DNA from: Cylindrodendrum hubeiense
Lineage: Eukaryota; Ascomycota; Sordariomycetes; Hypocreales; Nectriaceae
Assembly (NCBI GenBank): GCA_014621425.1
Contig: JAANBB010000017.1
Coordinates: forward strand, 247,753 to 311,752
Length of the DNA: 64,000 nucleotides
Direction of reading: 5' to 3'
Part shown: piece by piece, positions 31,510 to 41,596 of the stretch
Numbering within the stretch: position 1 is the first letter of the stretch
How the letters are laid out: every line of letters begins with the position of its first letter
Made by a program: the position numbers and the translations under genes
Notes under the pieces: generated by a model
Told to the model about the DNA's origin: nothing
The model's input: only the letters and a program-made list of their open reading frames with translations
Databases searched by the model: none

Positions 31510-33705
31510 ATGGTTGCAATCGAGCACCTTCCGACGGAGGTGATCTGCTTGATAGCAGACATGTGCACGCTTGGCGTTCACCCAGAACGGGGTCAATACC
31601 CGTCTTCATATGCCAGACACCATTCCCGCTTTGCGCGGACAAGTCGCCATTTCTACGACATTCTCAATCCAGCTCTCTACAAGCGCAATATACACGATGA
31701 TCCGCTTCTAGACTCGTGCGTCTTGTGGGCCGCGCAACAGGGCCGCCTTGAGACGATGAAGGTCGCCCACGGACTTGGCGCCAGCTTGGACATCAACGGT
31801 GCCAGAACCGCGGCCGAATTGGAAGGGTATCTGAATGGGGTTCCTGGTCGTCTGAGGTTTTTTGCGACTCCCCTGCACCTCGTGATACAGAACGGGCATC
31901 GTCATGTCCTCGAGTACTTGCTCGAAAACGGGGCAAATGTCAATGTGTCCTCGCGACTATTCTGCGCTGGAAATAGGGCTTTCAATCACGACAGGGATTG
32001 CCCTCCTCTTCCATATCCCCTTCATACTGCTTTGATTCATGCGGACGAGATCGAAGATGCGGCAGCGATGCTCATTAAACACGGAGCATATCTCGTGGCC
32101 GAGGGTACGCTTGCTCTCCCCATTGTCGCCGAGAACGGCCGTCAAGATCTAGTCGACCTTCTCCTTGACTTGAATGAACCAGCTACAACAACTGCAACCC
32201 TTCGTCACGCAGCGAAGACGCAAAATCTTGAGCTCTTCCAGCGTTTGCTGGAACGGCCTGAACTTAGTCCTGAAACCCCAGACTCCCTGGGTCGAACAGC
32301 GCTTCACTTTGCCGCCTCTGAGGGCGGTATTGCCTTTGCCAAGCCGCTTCTTGAGCGATACGAAACAGCGGAAATCCCCGACTCATCTGGAATGACACCG
32401 TTGCACCATGCAGCCAGGCAAGGTGATGTCGACTTAGTTGATCTTTTGCTTCAGCGCCCTGAGGTCAACGCAGAAGCTAAGGACGAGAACGGAATGACAG
32501 CACTACATCATGCTGCCGAAAAGGCAAGTACCCCAGTTATTCAGCGTCTCCTTGGGCGGCCGGAGGTGAACGCAGGGGCCCAAAATGTGACAGAGCAAAC
32601 ACCTTTGCACTTAGCTGCCAGGAGTGGTGTACCAGAAATCGTTGACCTGCTCCTCCAACGCGCAGATGTCGACGCTGTCGCCACAGATTCTAGCGGCTGC
32701 ACCATTCTGCATTACGTTAGCGAGGCCAAAGGAGACACTGATAGCATGGTATCCCTCATTGAGCGGTTCATCAAAATGGGTGTACCCGTAAACGGGCAGG
32801 CAGAAGGTGATGGGTCGGCCCTCTTCCAAGCCGTGAAGCATCATAACTTCAATGCGGCCTTGACATTGCTTGCACATGGCGCCAATCCCCTTATAACACC
32901 CCTTGATGATCGCTACCAATGGTCTATTCTTCACCACTGCCTCTACGGCTCCGGGCCGAAGCAGACAGAGTTGGTTACTAAGCTGCTATCCCATGGCGTT
33001 GACATGGACACGGAGACCACACGAGACCATGATGGAACTACTCCTGATAGCTCCTCAAGTTGCGGTTCTCAATTGGTTTTCGCAGCGGTGTATGCTGAGA
33101 ATATCGAGTGCATGAGGTTATTGCTTGAGGCGGGGGCCGAAGCTGATTGCGCGGTGGTTTTTAGTGGATGGGATTTAGTGGAAGGCGACCTTGAACGTGG
33201 CGGTCATGAGTCGTTCATCTCTGCTCTTTTTAGACATGTTCTCGGAACCACTGCCATCAAGGATGAAGATATCGAGAGGGTCAATGAGCGTCTTTGCTTA
33301 CTCCTGAAGTATGGTTCAAGTCTTGATGCCTACGGGTGTGGAGTATCGCCTCTTGAATGGGGGTGCATGGCTGCTATAGACCATGGGTCATTTGCACTGC
33401 TGAAGTCGCTTCTTGGCAATGCAACCAAGTCCAACATTTCCTTTAAATATCTCAGGAAGAAAATTGCTGAGTACGAGGAAGATTCCGAGGAAGAATCCGA
33501 GGAAGAATCCGATGAAGACTCCGATGAACAGGAGCGGGTGAAGGAAGTCATCCAACTATTGACCGAGTTTAAGGAAAGGGAATTTGCTGGAGAACAGCCC
33601 GTCGGTGGAGATTCTTCAGATGAAGAATCTGAGGACGAGGACGAAGACGAGGAGGATGACGATGACGATGATGAGGGAGCATCGGATGCAAATGCATCAG
33701 ATTAG
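31510..33705 (+). CDS. F-box/ankyrin-repeat protein with acidic tail
   Basis: Intronless, 731 aa. The N-terminus (IEHLPTEVICLIADMC, then RHFYDILNPALYKRN) is F-box-like, which would dock the protein to Skp1 in an SCF ubiquitin ligase. Residues about 70-580 hold at least ten ankyrin repeats, several canonical (GMTPLHHAARQGDVDLVDLLLQ, GMTALHHAAEKA, TPLHLAARSGVPEIVDLLLQ), for substrate binding. The last 85 residues are a Glu/Asp/Ser tail with short tandem units (EDSEEESEEESDEDSDE, then a run of nine Asp/Glu). No transmembrane segment or catalytic domain is seen. Such proteins are numerous and variable in fungi and often lie in accessory regions. The target is unknown. Start chosen at the first ATG, just after the A/T-rich leader. 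Confidence 0.88.
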   Translation: MVAIEHLPTEVICLIADMCTLGVHPERGQYPSSYARHHSRFARTSRHFYDILNPALYKRNIHDDPLLDSCVLWAAQQGRLETMKVAHGLGASLDINGARTAAELEGYLNGVPGRLRFFATPLHLVIQNGHRHVLEYLLENGANVNVSSRLFCAGNRAFNHDRDCPPLPYPLHTALIHADEIEDAAAMLIKHGAYLVAEGTLALPIVAENGRQDLVDLLLDLNEPATTTATLRHAAKTQNLELFQRLLERPELSPETPDSLGRTALHFAASEGGIAFAKPLLERYETAEIPDSSGMTPLHHAARQGDVDLVDLLLQRPEVNAEAKDENGMTALHHAAEKASTPVIQRLLGRPEVNAGAQNVTEQTPLHLAARSGVPEIVDLLLQRADVDAVATDSSGCTILHYVSEAKGDTDSMVSLIERFIKMGVPVNGQAEGDGSALFQAVKHHNFNAALTLLAHGANPLITPLDDRYQWSILHHCLYGSGPKQTELVTKLLSHGVDMDTETTRDHDGTTPDSSSSCGSQLVFAAVYAENIECMRLLLEAGAEADCAVVFSGWDLVEGDLERGGHESFISALFRHVLGTTAIKDEDIERVNERLCLLLKYGSSLDAYGCGVSPLEWGCMAAIDHGSFALLKSLLGNATKSNISFKYLRKKIAEYEEDSEEESEEESDEDSDEQERVKEVIQLLTEFKEREFAGEQPVGGDSSDEESEDEDEDEEDDDDDDEGASDANASD

Positions 33706-34326
33706 GTACAGGGGGCTCCCATGGAGCATGGGCCTCCAAAATATGCAGGATTAAATTATGTAATGCAAAGGAATATTACAACCATGTCTCATAATATGTA
33801 AGGGACATTAAGTAATGACCAGGTTAGTCACATCATTTCCTCACTGTCATCTCATCTATTTACACCGCCAGAACTACTTCTTGGGGCCTCGTGTTGAGTG
33901 CGGGGATAGAGAGAAGATAGAAGAGTTAACATAACGGAGACCTTGTCGAGATTATTATCCGGCAAGGGTCCCATTGGTGCGGAATATGTCAATACTGATC
34001 ATCCTTGTTTCTATCACAAGACGCCGAGTCCAGCGGGGCACCAGCACCTCGCGATAGGCTAAACACGCACCCCCAAACCCCAACCCCCGCATATTGCAAA
34101 AGAACCGTTGGGGGATATGCGGGGCGTGGGGTGATCTCATGAGGAGAAGATCACTTTGTGGGGTTTAACGGGCCATCGATGTCCTAGTTAGGGTTCCCCG
34201 GCTTCTGGGGAAGTGGCCGGAGCATGTGGGAAATGTTCCACGTATGAGCAGGCGATGATCGGCGGGCCAGGGGCTTTTTGGGCTTCATTTCCGGTTATGC
34301 TTCTTTAAAACTTTGAATTTCGTATT
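33706..34326. other. Intergenic between F-box/ankyrin and exopolygalacturonase genes
   Basis: No gene seen. Contains the upstream region of the pectinase gene that begins at 34434. Confidence 0.4.
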
Positions 34327-34334
34327 TATAAAAA
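34327..34334 (+). promoter_or_regulatory. TATA box of the exopolygalacturonase gene
   Basis: TATAAAAA, 107 bp before the ATG at 34434, in the same arrangement as at the endopolygalacturonase gene. Confidence 0.55.
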
Positions 34335-34433
34335 GGGAGCTCTGTGTTGGTCCCGGCCTGTCCGAGATGCCCCTTATCACCTGCAGCAGCTTCCAGTAAT
34401 CTCTCTCCCACTTTTAGGAGACGCTCAGTCATC

Positions 34434-36137
34434 ATGCTTGGCCAATCGCTGCTCTACTTCCTTACCGCTTGTGATTTGGTGTCGTCTGTTGTGGCAGCAC
34501 GACACCAAGTTCCGAAGCGGCCACACTTGGTACCCTCTCCGTACAATGCCGGAAAGTCCCTCCCCTACTCTCCTCCGAGACAGAAGGGCCGCTATTGTTA
34601 TGTAAAACCCACAAGTGGAAGCAAGAAAGATGACGCCCCTCGCATTTTGAAGGCCTTTAAGAAATGCAATCATGGTGGTACGGTGGTGATGGACGACAGC
34701 TATCTCATTGCATCGCCCTTGGACCTCACCTTTCTGAAGCACATTGACGTTGTCATTACTGGAGAAATTGATTTCAAGGACGATGTCTACTACTGGGCCG
34801 ACAACAGCTTCAAGTTTCCGTTCCAGAACCAGTCTGTCTTCTGGAAATTTGGTGGCAAGGACATCAACATCTATGGCGACCTGAGCAACGAAAAATCTGT
34901 CATTGACGGTCAGGGTGAACTTTACTGGCAGGAGGTGCTGGTGAACAAGACTGTATGACCCATTGGAACCATGTGATGTTGAAACCACTGACTCGAGTTG
35001 ACAGCTTTTGCGGCCCATGCTATTCGCGTTCGACGGCGTAGAAGGAGCCACTATGTCAAACCTGCGCATGCGAAATCCTCCCAATGTATGAAACTCCCCC
35101 GAGGCGCTGACCTGAAAAATCAATTCTAACTTGAATAGTGGTTCAACCTCATCGCCAATAGCACCGATGTCCTCATTACCGATTTGTACTTGAAAGCCTC
35201 TGTAAGTTTATCATCTCGTACCCCGAAACTCACTAACAATTTGCAGAGCGACCAAGGGACCAAGGTGGCTAACTCAGATGGCTGGGATACCTACCGGTCA
35301 GATAGAGTCGTCATTCAGAACTCGAGGATTGACAATACAGATGGTAAGCGCGACAATCCAAAACTGAGTACATGAAATCGATTCAATTGATAACTAATAC
35401 CTGGGTCATCTGAATAGATTGCGTTTCATTCAAGCCAAACAGCACCAACGTTGTCGTTCAAAATCTGATCTGCAATGGATCTCATGGAATCAGTGTTGGG
35501 TCCCTCGGTCAATACAAGGGCGTCACGGACATTGTGGAAAACCTCTACATCTATAACACTACCATGTCCAATGCTAGTGATGGTGCAAGAATAAAGGTTT
35601 GGCCTAATATTGAGACGATTTTCCAAGCTACACTCAATGGTGGCGGTGGCCTGGGCTGGGTGCGAAACGTCACGTACGATCTCTTCCACCACGAGAACAA
35701 CGACAACGCTATCACAATCACACAATGTTACGGCCAAAAGAATCAGACTCTCTGCAACGAATATCCAGTGAGTCAATTTCCACGTCATTGAGTCACAAGG
35801 CAAAATACGCTAACAAGGTGGCTTAGGCAAACTTGACAATCGAGGATGTTACGATGAAGAACATGTGGGGAACCACGTCCAAAAAATACGACCCTCGAGC
35901 GGGCACTCTCGTTTGCAGTGCATCAGACGTAAGATTGCCCCATATCTTAAGGAGGAGACTTTCGCTAACACCAATTCCTATCCAAAGCGATGCAGCAACA
36001 TTCAAGTCCAGAATATTAGCGTCACTGTCCCTAGCGGAGACGCACCCGAGTATGACTGTGTTAACCTTGATGAGTCGTTACTCGATATCACATGTGTGGA
36101 TCCCGAATCAGCTGATCGAGACACTTCTCAGGGTTAG
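34434..36137 (+). CDS. Secreted exopolygalacturonase (GH28)
   Basis: Spliced model with seven exons: 34434-34952, 35005-35085, 35139-35201, 35247-35343, 35418-35767, 35827-35928 and 35988-36137; 453 aa. Introns are 45-74 bp. The enzyme releases galacturonic acid from the non-reducing end of pectin chains outside the cell. Seen: a signal peptide (about 1-22), then GH28 motifs in the exo-type form: [13 protein letters not shown] (instead of NTDGFDIG), [23 protein letters not shown] and ARIKVWP. It has several Asn-X-Ser/Thr glycosylation sites and longer loops than the endo-enzyme, as expected for exo-acting members. ATG 34434 is chosen because it begins the signal peptide; the ORF is open further upstream. 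It probably works with the endopolygalacturonase at 4791-6143. Confidence 0.94.
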
Positions 36138-36251
36138 ATTGAACCGATTTGAAAGCGCTTCTACTTGTAGATATTCCAGGCAGATAAATAAATAGCGTAA
36201 ACGGACTTGGGCCGCTAGGCCACCAACTTTCGAACGATTTAGATAATGTAG
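36138..36251. other. Short spacer after exopolygalacturonase
   Basis: 3' flank of the pectinase gene, with no separate feature, ending at the left inverted end of the TIR element. Confidence 0.4.
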
Positions 36252-36523
36252 TGCTATTCGCACACATCCGTGTACAGCTGCTTCAAAAGATAGTTACCAG
36301 CAATATACTGAATATGACATTTGAGCAGGGAAATCCAGGAAGGCTAATCATTAGCATTTATTTATCCTAATTACATTTTACCTTAGCTATTTATTCCCTA
36401 ATACTACCTTTTATTGTAGTGATTTATTCCCTAATGGAAAAAGTTGCCCTTATATTAAGGGTGCATACACACATGATATAGCTAAGATTTAGGTGCTAAC
36501 TTTGTATCTGTGTGCGAATAGCA
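36252..36523. mobile_element. AT-rich TIR element (MITE-like)
   Basis: A 272-bp element bounded by perfect 15-bp inverted ends TGCTATTCGCACACA and TGTGTGCGAATAGCA. A second copy of the right end lies just outside (about 36530-36544), giving two alternative right borders. The interior is very AT-rich (TTATTCCCTAATACTACC and similar) and non-coding. Related sequence occurs at 30797-30952 and 40266-41035. No clean target duplication is visible, so the superfamily cannot be assigned. The AT bias may reflect RIP-like mutation. Confidence 0.6.
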
Positions 36524-36591
36524 ACCTAAATGTGTGCGAATAGCAATAGTCAATAGGTATACCCTTTTTTATCTTAGATAGACCAGACTTC

Positions 36592-37192
36592 TAGATCAAG
36601 GACTTTGTAGGAATAAGTATTACCCATCGCGTCAATTTCAGTGCCTTCCTTACTAGACTAGCGTCTATTGGTCTGCTAAAGGAAAAGCTTCATGTGATTG
36701 TATTAATTCTTTTTCGCGATACTCTGGAGACGCCACAACCTCTCGGTGAGATTGATGGCAATTGCCATGAGGATATAACCCGATCCATAGCAGATCTTAC
36801 TACTGGCGACCTACTCCCCGCAGTTCGTGCCTAGTTTTATACTGGGATAAGGATAATACGGCTCTCGGACAAATCATGGCACGACTGCCCTGGTTATACG
36901 AACGTTATCGCCACTCTATACCGCGATGATACGGTAGTAATAGATGTGAAATCATCAGGGTTTAGTGTTGACAGGTAGATATACTGGTTTAGACGATTGG
37001 GGGAAATTGCCCAGGAAGCTGATAAGACTGGTAATTCGAATATTACCGAGTTTGCATAGGAAATGATGGATGGCATCTTGTTTGATGTTCATCTAACACA
37101 CTCGGCTGTGCGATGTAAGCTTGCTACCTCTGGAGGTCTGGGTCAGTACCAGACACAACCCTTCCAGGACTTAATATCTGCCTTTCAAGGCT
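36592..37192 (+). pseudogene. DUF3632-like gene relic with TAG nonsense codons
   Basis: Frame 1 reads as protein for about 200 codons, interrupted by three TAG codons at 36832, 36976 and 37057, and ends with TAA at 37190-37192. The surrounding text matches the fungal DUF3632 pattern: an early FSAFLTRLASIGL helix, then a late SGFSVDR(stop)IYWFRRLGEIAQEA. At the second stop (and plausibly the other two) the family carries Trp, so each is probably a TGG to TAG change. TG to TA is the strand-complement of the CA to TA changes made by RIP. No start codon or promoter is seen. DUF3632 proteins have no known activity. The relic is next to a TIR element, consistent with repeat-linked mutation. Confidence 0.6.
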
Positions 37193-38292
37193 AATGTAGT
37201 TAGGGGGCGTTTCGGGATATAGGATAGTATTAGACTTTATTACACTTGCTGCCAACTGCGTAGATCGCAACATGTTGCCTTCCGACTCATTTAATTTCTA
37301 TAGTTGAGCGATCAGTAGTGAGGATAATCAGATATTTGACGAATTGATAGCGCACATGACCGATATTCGTCTGCCTTCACTAGGTCTTGGGTGTGTGGGC
37401 AGCGGACCGAACAGGCATAAGATAATTGGCGTTCGGCTTTTGACAGAGGAGGTGGACAATACGCCCAGCGGGCTTAACATCGCTGGCAGTCCAGCCATCA
37501 CGAGGCCAATCGCCCTCACCCACCCTCACAGATCAGAACAACCCTAAAATCTCACCGCTAACAGACTCGGTTTACAGGGGGGTTATGGTGATTGCTTCTG
37601 AATTGTTGTCTCGTTGCCGCAAGCGGTCAGCGATAGCTAAGACTATAAGAACAGAGGCTTGCTGAATTGTGGATAATCTCGAACATTATCGACTTGAGGC
37701 TGGCTAAAACGTTGACCTTCCCCTCATTTAGCAGCGGAGGGGGCAGCTCACCCGCGTGTTAGCGCCCAATTGGCGGCAGGTATTATGCAAAGCGCTGTGC
37801 CGCACCCGGAATCAGCTCCCTACATGGACCTACCGGGCGCTATTGAGAGACCTACAGGACACTATTGAACGGCATATATATCCACTACACTAGGCTATGG
37901 GTTTTTAGCTGCAGTCTTTGCACGGCGCTTGATGAAGGGGATTCGCTCCTAATCTTCGCATAGCAGTGGCCAAGACGGGGTGCTAGGAAGTCAATACTGA
38001 GACATTAACTGCAAATGTGCCCAACAAAAACATGCGGGCTACAAACTGGCCCAATGCGTACGAAGCACACCGGTAGAAGATGGGGACCGCTTTCGTGTAG
38101 GCTGCATCGCATGGTTCTATAAGAAGTGTACGTTTTCAGGCCCAGATTCTGGTTGCTCCTAGTTCATCTACAACTTGAATTATCTTCCCATCACTTGCTC
38201 ACGTCTACTCATCGGAGACGCAGCACTGGTTCTAGAACGACGGCAAAACCTGCCATCTTTGGTCTTTATTGGCCACATCCTTCCTCAGCACC
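37193..38292. other. Intergenic, upstream of the BBE oxidase gene
   Basis: No supported gene. ORFs around 37328-37547 on both strands overlap and look random. CTATAAGAAG at about 38116-38125 may be the TATA element of the next gene. Confidence 0.4.
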
Positions 38293-40179
38293 ATGGACCA
38301 ACCCAAGGACAAAAACAAGGATCAGAAAGGCGACGATGAACCCCAGGATAAAGGCATGAATCAAGTTGGGTATTTCAAATCCAAAAGAATCCCGGTACAC
38401 ACCCCTGGAGAGACGGAGTACGAACGTGCTGTTGCAACCTCAAATCTCTTGTACCGCTTCACGAGACCCGCTTGCGTCGTTCAGCCCGAACAATATTCTC
38501 AAGTCGAAGTAATCGTTCGACGAGCGAAACAGATGGGAGTCAAGCTCAGGATCAAGAATGGCGGTCATTCTTATGCAGGATTTTCCACCACCAACGAGGG
38601 TATACTGTTGGACCTCACCAATATGAAAGGAGTCGACCTCAACACCAAGAATGAAACCGTTACACTGCAAGGTGGCGCACTGTGGGGTCATGCATACAAA
38701 GAATTAGTCAACGACCACCTCGATAAATGGATCATAAACGGCGGGCGATGTCCCACTGTGGGAGTGAGCGGTTTCACTTTGGGAGGTGGTCTCGGCCCCT
38801 TCACACGAAGCTTCGGAATGGGAAGCGACAGTTTGCTAGAGGCCACTATTATTACCGCAGACGGAGAAAGGGTTATTGTCAGGGTCAAGGATCCCGACCC
38901 AGAGAAACGCGATCTCTTCTGGGCGCTTTGCGGTGCTGGTGGTGGAAATTTTGGTGTCCTCGTCGAGATGAAGCTGAAACTTCAAAAGCTGCGAGGCGAA
39001 AAGGTGGTAGCTGGGAGATTTACGTGGTCACCAAAGATACCAGAGGCGCCAAAGACACCGCCAAAGACGCCGCCAGAGGCAACAACAGAGGCAACGACAG
39101 AGGCAACGACAGAGACAACGGTCATGAAAGATTTCATGGAAACGATGAAAACTTTCTATACAACAGACTGGCCAAATGAGATGACAATTGACAGCTCATG
39201 GCTGTGTGATCTTCAGCAGACCAGAAAGGAGCCTGCAGTTCGATTCTTGGTCTACTTCAATGGCGAACAGGATCACTTCGACAAAGTGATCAATGAACAC
39301 CTTACGTCACCTAAAGAGCAGGTGCTAGCGAAGCAACTTATTCAAAGATCATTGGAGGAAAAGTCGACACGTTTTCTTCATGAGACACTCGTGGCTCAGT
39401 GGTCAGAGGAAACTACCAAGTCCTTTCCCTCTAACCCGTCCTATATGATTTACACCTCCTTTGTTTTCACGAACGATAAAGAAACGATCGAGAAAATCAC
39501 CGCCATTATCAGAGCAGAGATGAAAGTTTTCAGAGAGAAGTACGATGGGGAACAAGGTCTGTTACAAGTTACTTGGATTCATTCTGGGGGGAAGGCAAGC
39601 GAGCCATCTCCTTCATACTCTGCTTTCCCTTGGCGTGCATGTGTTTACCAGACATACATCATGATCCAGTGGCAGGAGAAGTTTTTAGAGAAGCACATGA
39701 GATGCTATTTGGAAAAGTTCAACCTGAAACTACGGGAGTACTCTATCGATAATGGCGCATTCATCAATTTCCCTGACGCTGCACTTCTGGAAACCGCTCA
39801 CGAAAAAGCATACTACGGTGACAATCACCAGAAGTTGCAGCGTATTAAGGAAATATGGGATAAGGAGAATTTTTTTAACTGGAACCAAAGCGTAAGACTT
39901 CCACCAACGCCGGTGGCGGAGGCATTGGTAGTCGAAACATCTGCTAGCATGGTGGCCGAAATGCCTGCCCGGATGGTGGCCACCTCATTGATGAGCACAT
40001 CCACCATGGAGGAACAAGACGGCGCAGTTGAAGTTGCGGAAACTTCCATTGGTAAAGAATTTGAAACTGGGAAAGTCTTGACAGACAGCATCGCAAGAGA
40101 TGAGTGGGACAGCTTTGACCGACCAACGACGAATGAATTTGTGGGAGGAATTCAAGGATTGACTGATTTGGGGTTTTGA
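38293..40179 (+). CDS. FAD-linked oxidase of the berberine-bridge (BBE) family
   Basis: Intronless, 628 aa from ATG 38293. It has the PCMH-type FAD-binding domain (residues about 55-235) with both covalent FAD attachment points of the bicovalent type: His92 in NGGHSYAG and Cys153 in GGRCPTVGVSG. The BBE C-terminal motif AYYGDNHQKLQRIKEIWD...FNWNQSV follows at about 525-550. These enzymes oxidise alcohols, carbohydrates or secondary metabolites, passing electrons to oxygen. Oddities: there is no signal peptide, although most fungal relatives are secreted; a Pro/Thr/Glu repeat (PKTPPKT..., then ATTEATTEATTE) is inserted at about 250-280; and there is a 75-residue extension after the BBE motif with no similarity I can see. 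The leader before residue 25 is highly charged. The substrate is unknown. Confidence 0.9.
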   Translation: MDQPKDKNKDQKGDDEPQDKGMNQVGYFKSKRIPVHTPGETEYERAVATSNLLYRFTRPACVVQPEQYSQVEVIVRRAKQMGVKLRIKNGGHSYAGFSTTNEGILLDLTNMKGVDLNTKNETVTLQGGALWGHAYKELVNDHLDKWIINGGRCPTVGVSGFTLGGGLGPFTRSFGMGSDSLLEATIITADGERVIVRVKDPDPEKRDLFWALCGAGGGNFGVLVEMKLKLQKLRGEKVVAGRFTWSPKIPEAPKTPPKTPPEATTEATTEATTETTVMKDFMETMKTFYTTDWPNEMTIDSSWLCDLQQTRKEPAVRFLVYFNGEQDHFDKVINEHLTSPKEQVLAKQLIQRSLEEKSTRFLHETLVAQWSEETTKSFPSNPSYMIYTSFVFTNDKETIEKITAIIRAEMKVFREKYDGEQGLLQVTWIHSGGKASEPSPSYSAFPWRACVYQTYIMIQWQEKFLEKHMRCYLEKFNLKLREYSIDNGAFINFPDAALLETAHEKAYYGDNHQKLQRIKEIWDKENFFNWNQSVRLPPTPVAEALVVETSASMVAEMPARMVATSLMSTSTMEEQDGAVEVAETSIGKEFETGKVLTDSIARDEWDSFDRPTTNEFVGGIQGLTDLGF

Positions 40180-40265
40180 AGCCACGGGTCACCAATGAGA
40201 TTGTGATTTATTTGGTATTACAAGCACTGGGTTGCCCATCACACTGTAGAAAGTACAATTACACA
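40180..40265. other. 3' flank of the BBE oxidase gene
   Basis: Short non-coding sequence leading into repeat DNA. Confidence 0.4.
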
Positions 40266-41035
40266 TTGAGTATCGCTATTTGCACACTTTCATGATTCTA
40301 ATCGCACAAACCCTCGTAAAGTGGTTTCAGAAGATGATCACCAGCAACACACTGAATATAACCTTCGAGCAGGAGAAATCCAGGAAGGTTCATTATTAGC
40401 ATTTATTTATCCTGATACTGCATTTTATCTTGAATGTTTATTCCCTAATACTACTTTTTAAAAAGTGTACTGTGTGGGGGAATGGCACAGAGACGGTCAG
40501 AGACCTAACAACCAACCCACCCAAAACAGGTGATGTGACTGTGGTGATAACAGCACAATGGCGGTGCGTCCGCAATGTCGGTAAGGGCGTAGATAAAGAC
40601 TCTCAAAGTGAACAAAGTAGACCAGCCTGATCGATACCCTCAATTGGCATCATCTGATCAAACGATCCTCAATACAATGCCGCAAGAATGGGCCAAAAAG
40701 AGCGTAAATTCGATGTGCTAGGAAACTGTGTGCTAGGTGACCATGACGGTACTAAAAGGTTGAGAATCCGGATGAATCTGACCGCGATCCCTCAATCCTA
40801 CCCTGCAGCTCTTAATGACTGACTAATTGACCTTATCCAATGACCTCAATGCCTGCCGGAATGACCTAGAAAGGATATCCCGACCTCAAATGGGCTTACA
40901 TCATGACTGGCACACATACCAGCCAAGAATGCCCTAAGAAGCATTCTGCCCCGGAAGACCTGCTATCCCTAACACAGTACTCCCTAATATTAATGTTTTA
41001 CTTTTAGTTAAAGGATGTAATCTCTCGGTAAATTT
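40266..41035 (+). repeat. AT-rich TIR repeat split by an LTR-like insertion
   Basis: The left part (40266-40470) aligns with 36252-36425: ATCGCTATTTGCACAC end, GATCACCAGCAACACACTGAATATAA, TTCGAGCAGGAGAAATCCAGGAAGG-type landmarks, then TTTATTCCCTAATACTAC. The right part (40981-41035) continues with TCCCTAATATTAATGTTTTA and AAAGGATGTA, matching 30797-30952. The two halves are separated exactly by the LTR-like copy 2 and its GTAC duplication. The right inverted end is not recognisable. Confidence 0.55.
40471..40976 (+). mobile_element. Solo LTR-like repeat, copy 2 (complete)
   Basis: 506 bp, TGTGTGGGGG...CCCTAACACA, with a perfect 4-bp duplication GTAC on both sides (40467-40470 and 40977-40980). 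Closely similar to copy 1 at 13500-14008; most visible differences are C/T or G/A transitions. It is inserted inside an older AT-rich repeat, so the LTR family was active after that repeat. Confidence 0.78.
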
Positions 41036-41255
41036 CACTTCGATTATTAATCTACATTGTGATAATTCCAAAGGGTAGACTAGGTTTAGTGCAATGTGAA
41101 ATTTGATGCAAATAAAGTTCAAATTAATCCGGCTCAGGACGAAGAATAAACATAAAATACTGGAAATGCAACCCATCAGGCTCCCTTAATTAGCATTAAT
41201 GTGATATACATAAATAACATTTCCATTTGTAGCATCCGTAATTCTTTCTCTTTAG
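41036..41255. other. Intergenic, AT-rich
   Basis: No gene seen. AT-rich upstream region of the small ORF and F-box gene. Confidence 0.35.
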
Positions 41256-41263
41256 TATAAATA
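41256..41263 (+). promoter_or_regulatory. TATA box before small ORF/F-box gene
   Basis: TATAAATA, 83 bp before ATG 41339 and 341 bp before ATG 41597. The position argues that transcription starts upstream of the small ORF. Confidence 0.5.
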
Positions 41264-41338
41264 ATCCCCCCGCCACCCACTTCATGCTCTAAACTCGATC
41301 TGACCAAAATTATTCAATTTCGTCACGTTTTCGTTATC

Positions 41339-41554
41339 ATGGACACCGTATCTAACTGGTTTGCAAGGGCATTCCGATGTGCGATCGGCTTCTTCGTTTA
41401 CGTCTACGAGAGCGCTCTCGGTGGCTACCTCGGCGCTGATGCTGCCTCGACAAAACTAGATGTACCTCCAGATCTCAGCACAACAGCCAAAGCGTCACAG
41501 TTTAACTCCGATGCATCCAAATACGGCTGTGGTGTAGTTACCGGCCACCTCTGA
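41339..41554 (+). CDS. Small ORF upstream of, and in frame with, the F-box gene
   Basis: 71 codons from the first ATG after a TATA box, ending in TGA at 41552-41554. The peptide has an amphipathic/hydrophobic N-terminus (WFARAFRCAIGFFVYVYESA) and a Ser/Thr-rich end; no family is recognised. It is in the same frame as the F-box ORF starting at 41597, and the 14 codons between them are open. Options: a separate small protein; a 5' part of the F-box protein lost by nonsense mutation; stop-codon readthrough; or a short intron, although I see no convincing splice pair. Confidence 0.4.
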   Translation: MDTVSNWFARAFRCAIGFFVYVYESALGGYLGADAASTKLDVPPDLSTTAKASQFNSDASKYGCGVVTGHL

Positions 41555-41596
41555 TACCGCCAATTAAGAAAAACGCTTGACGAATTCGAGAGATAT

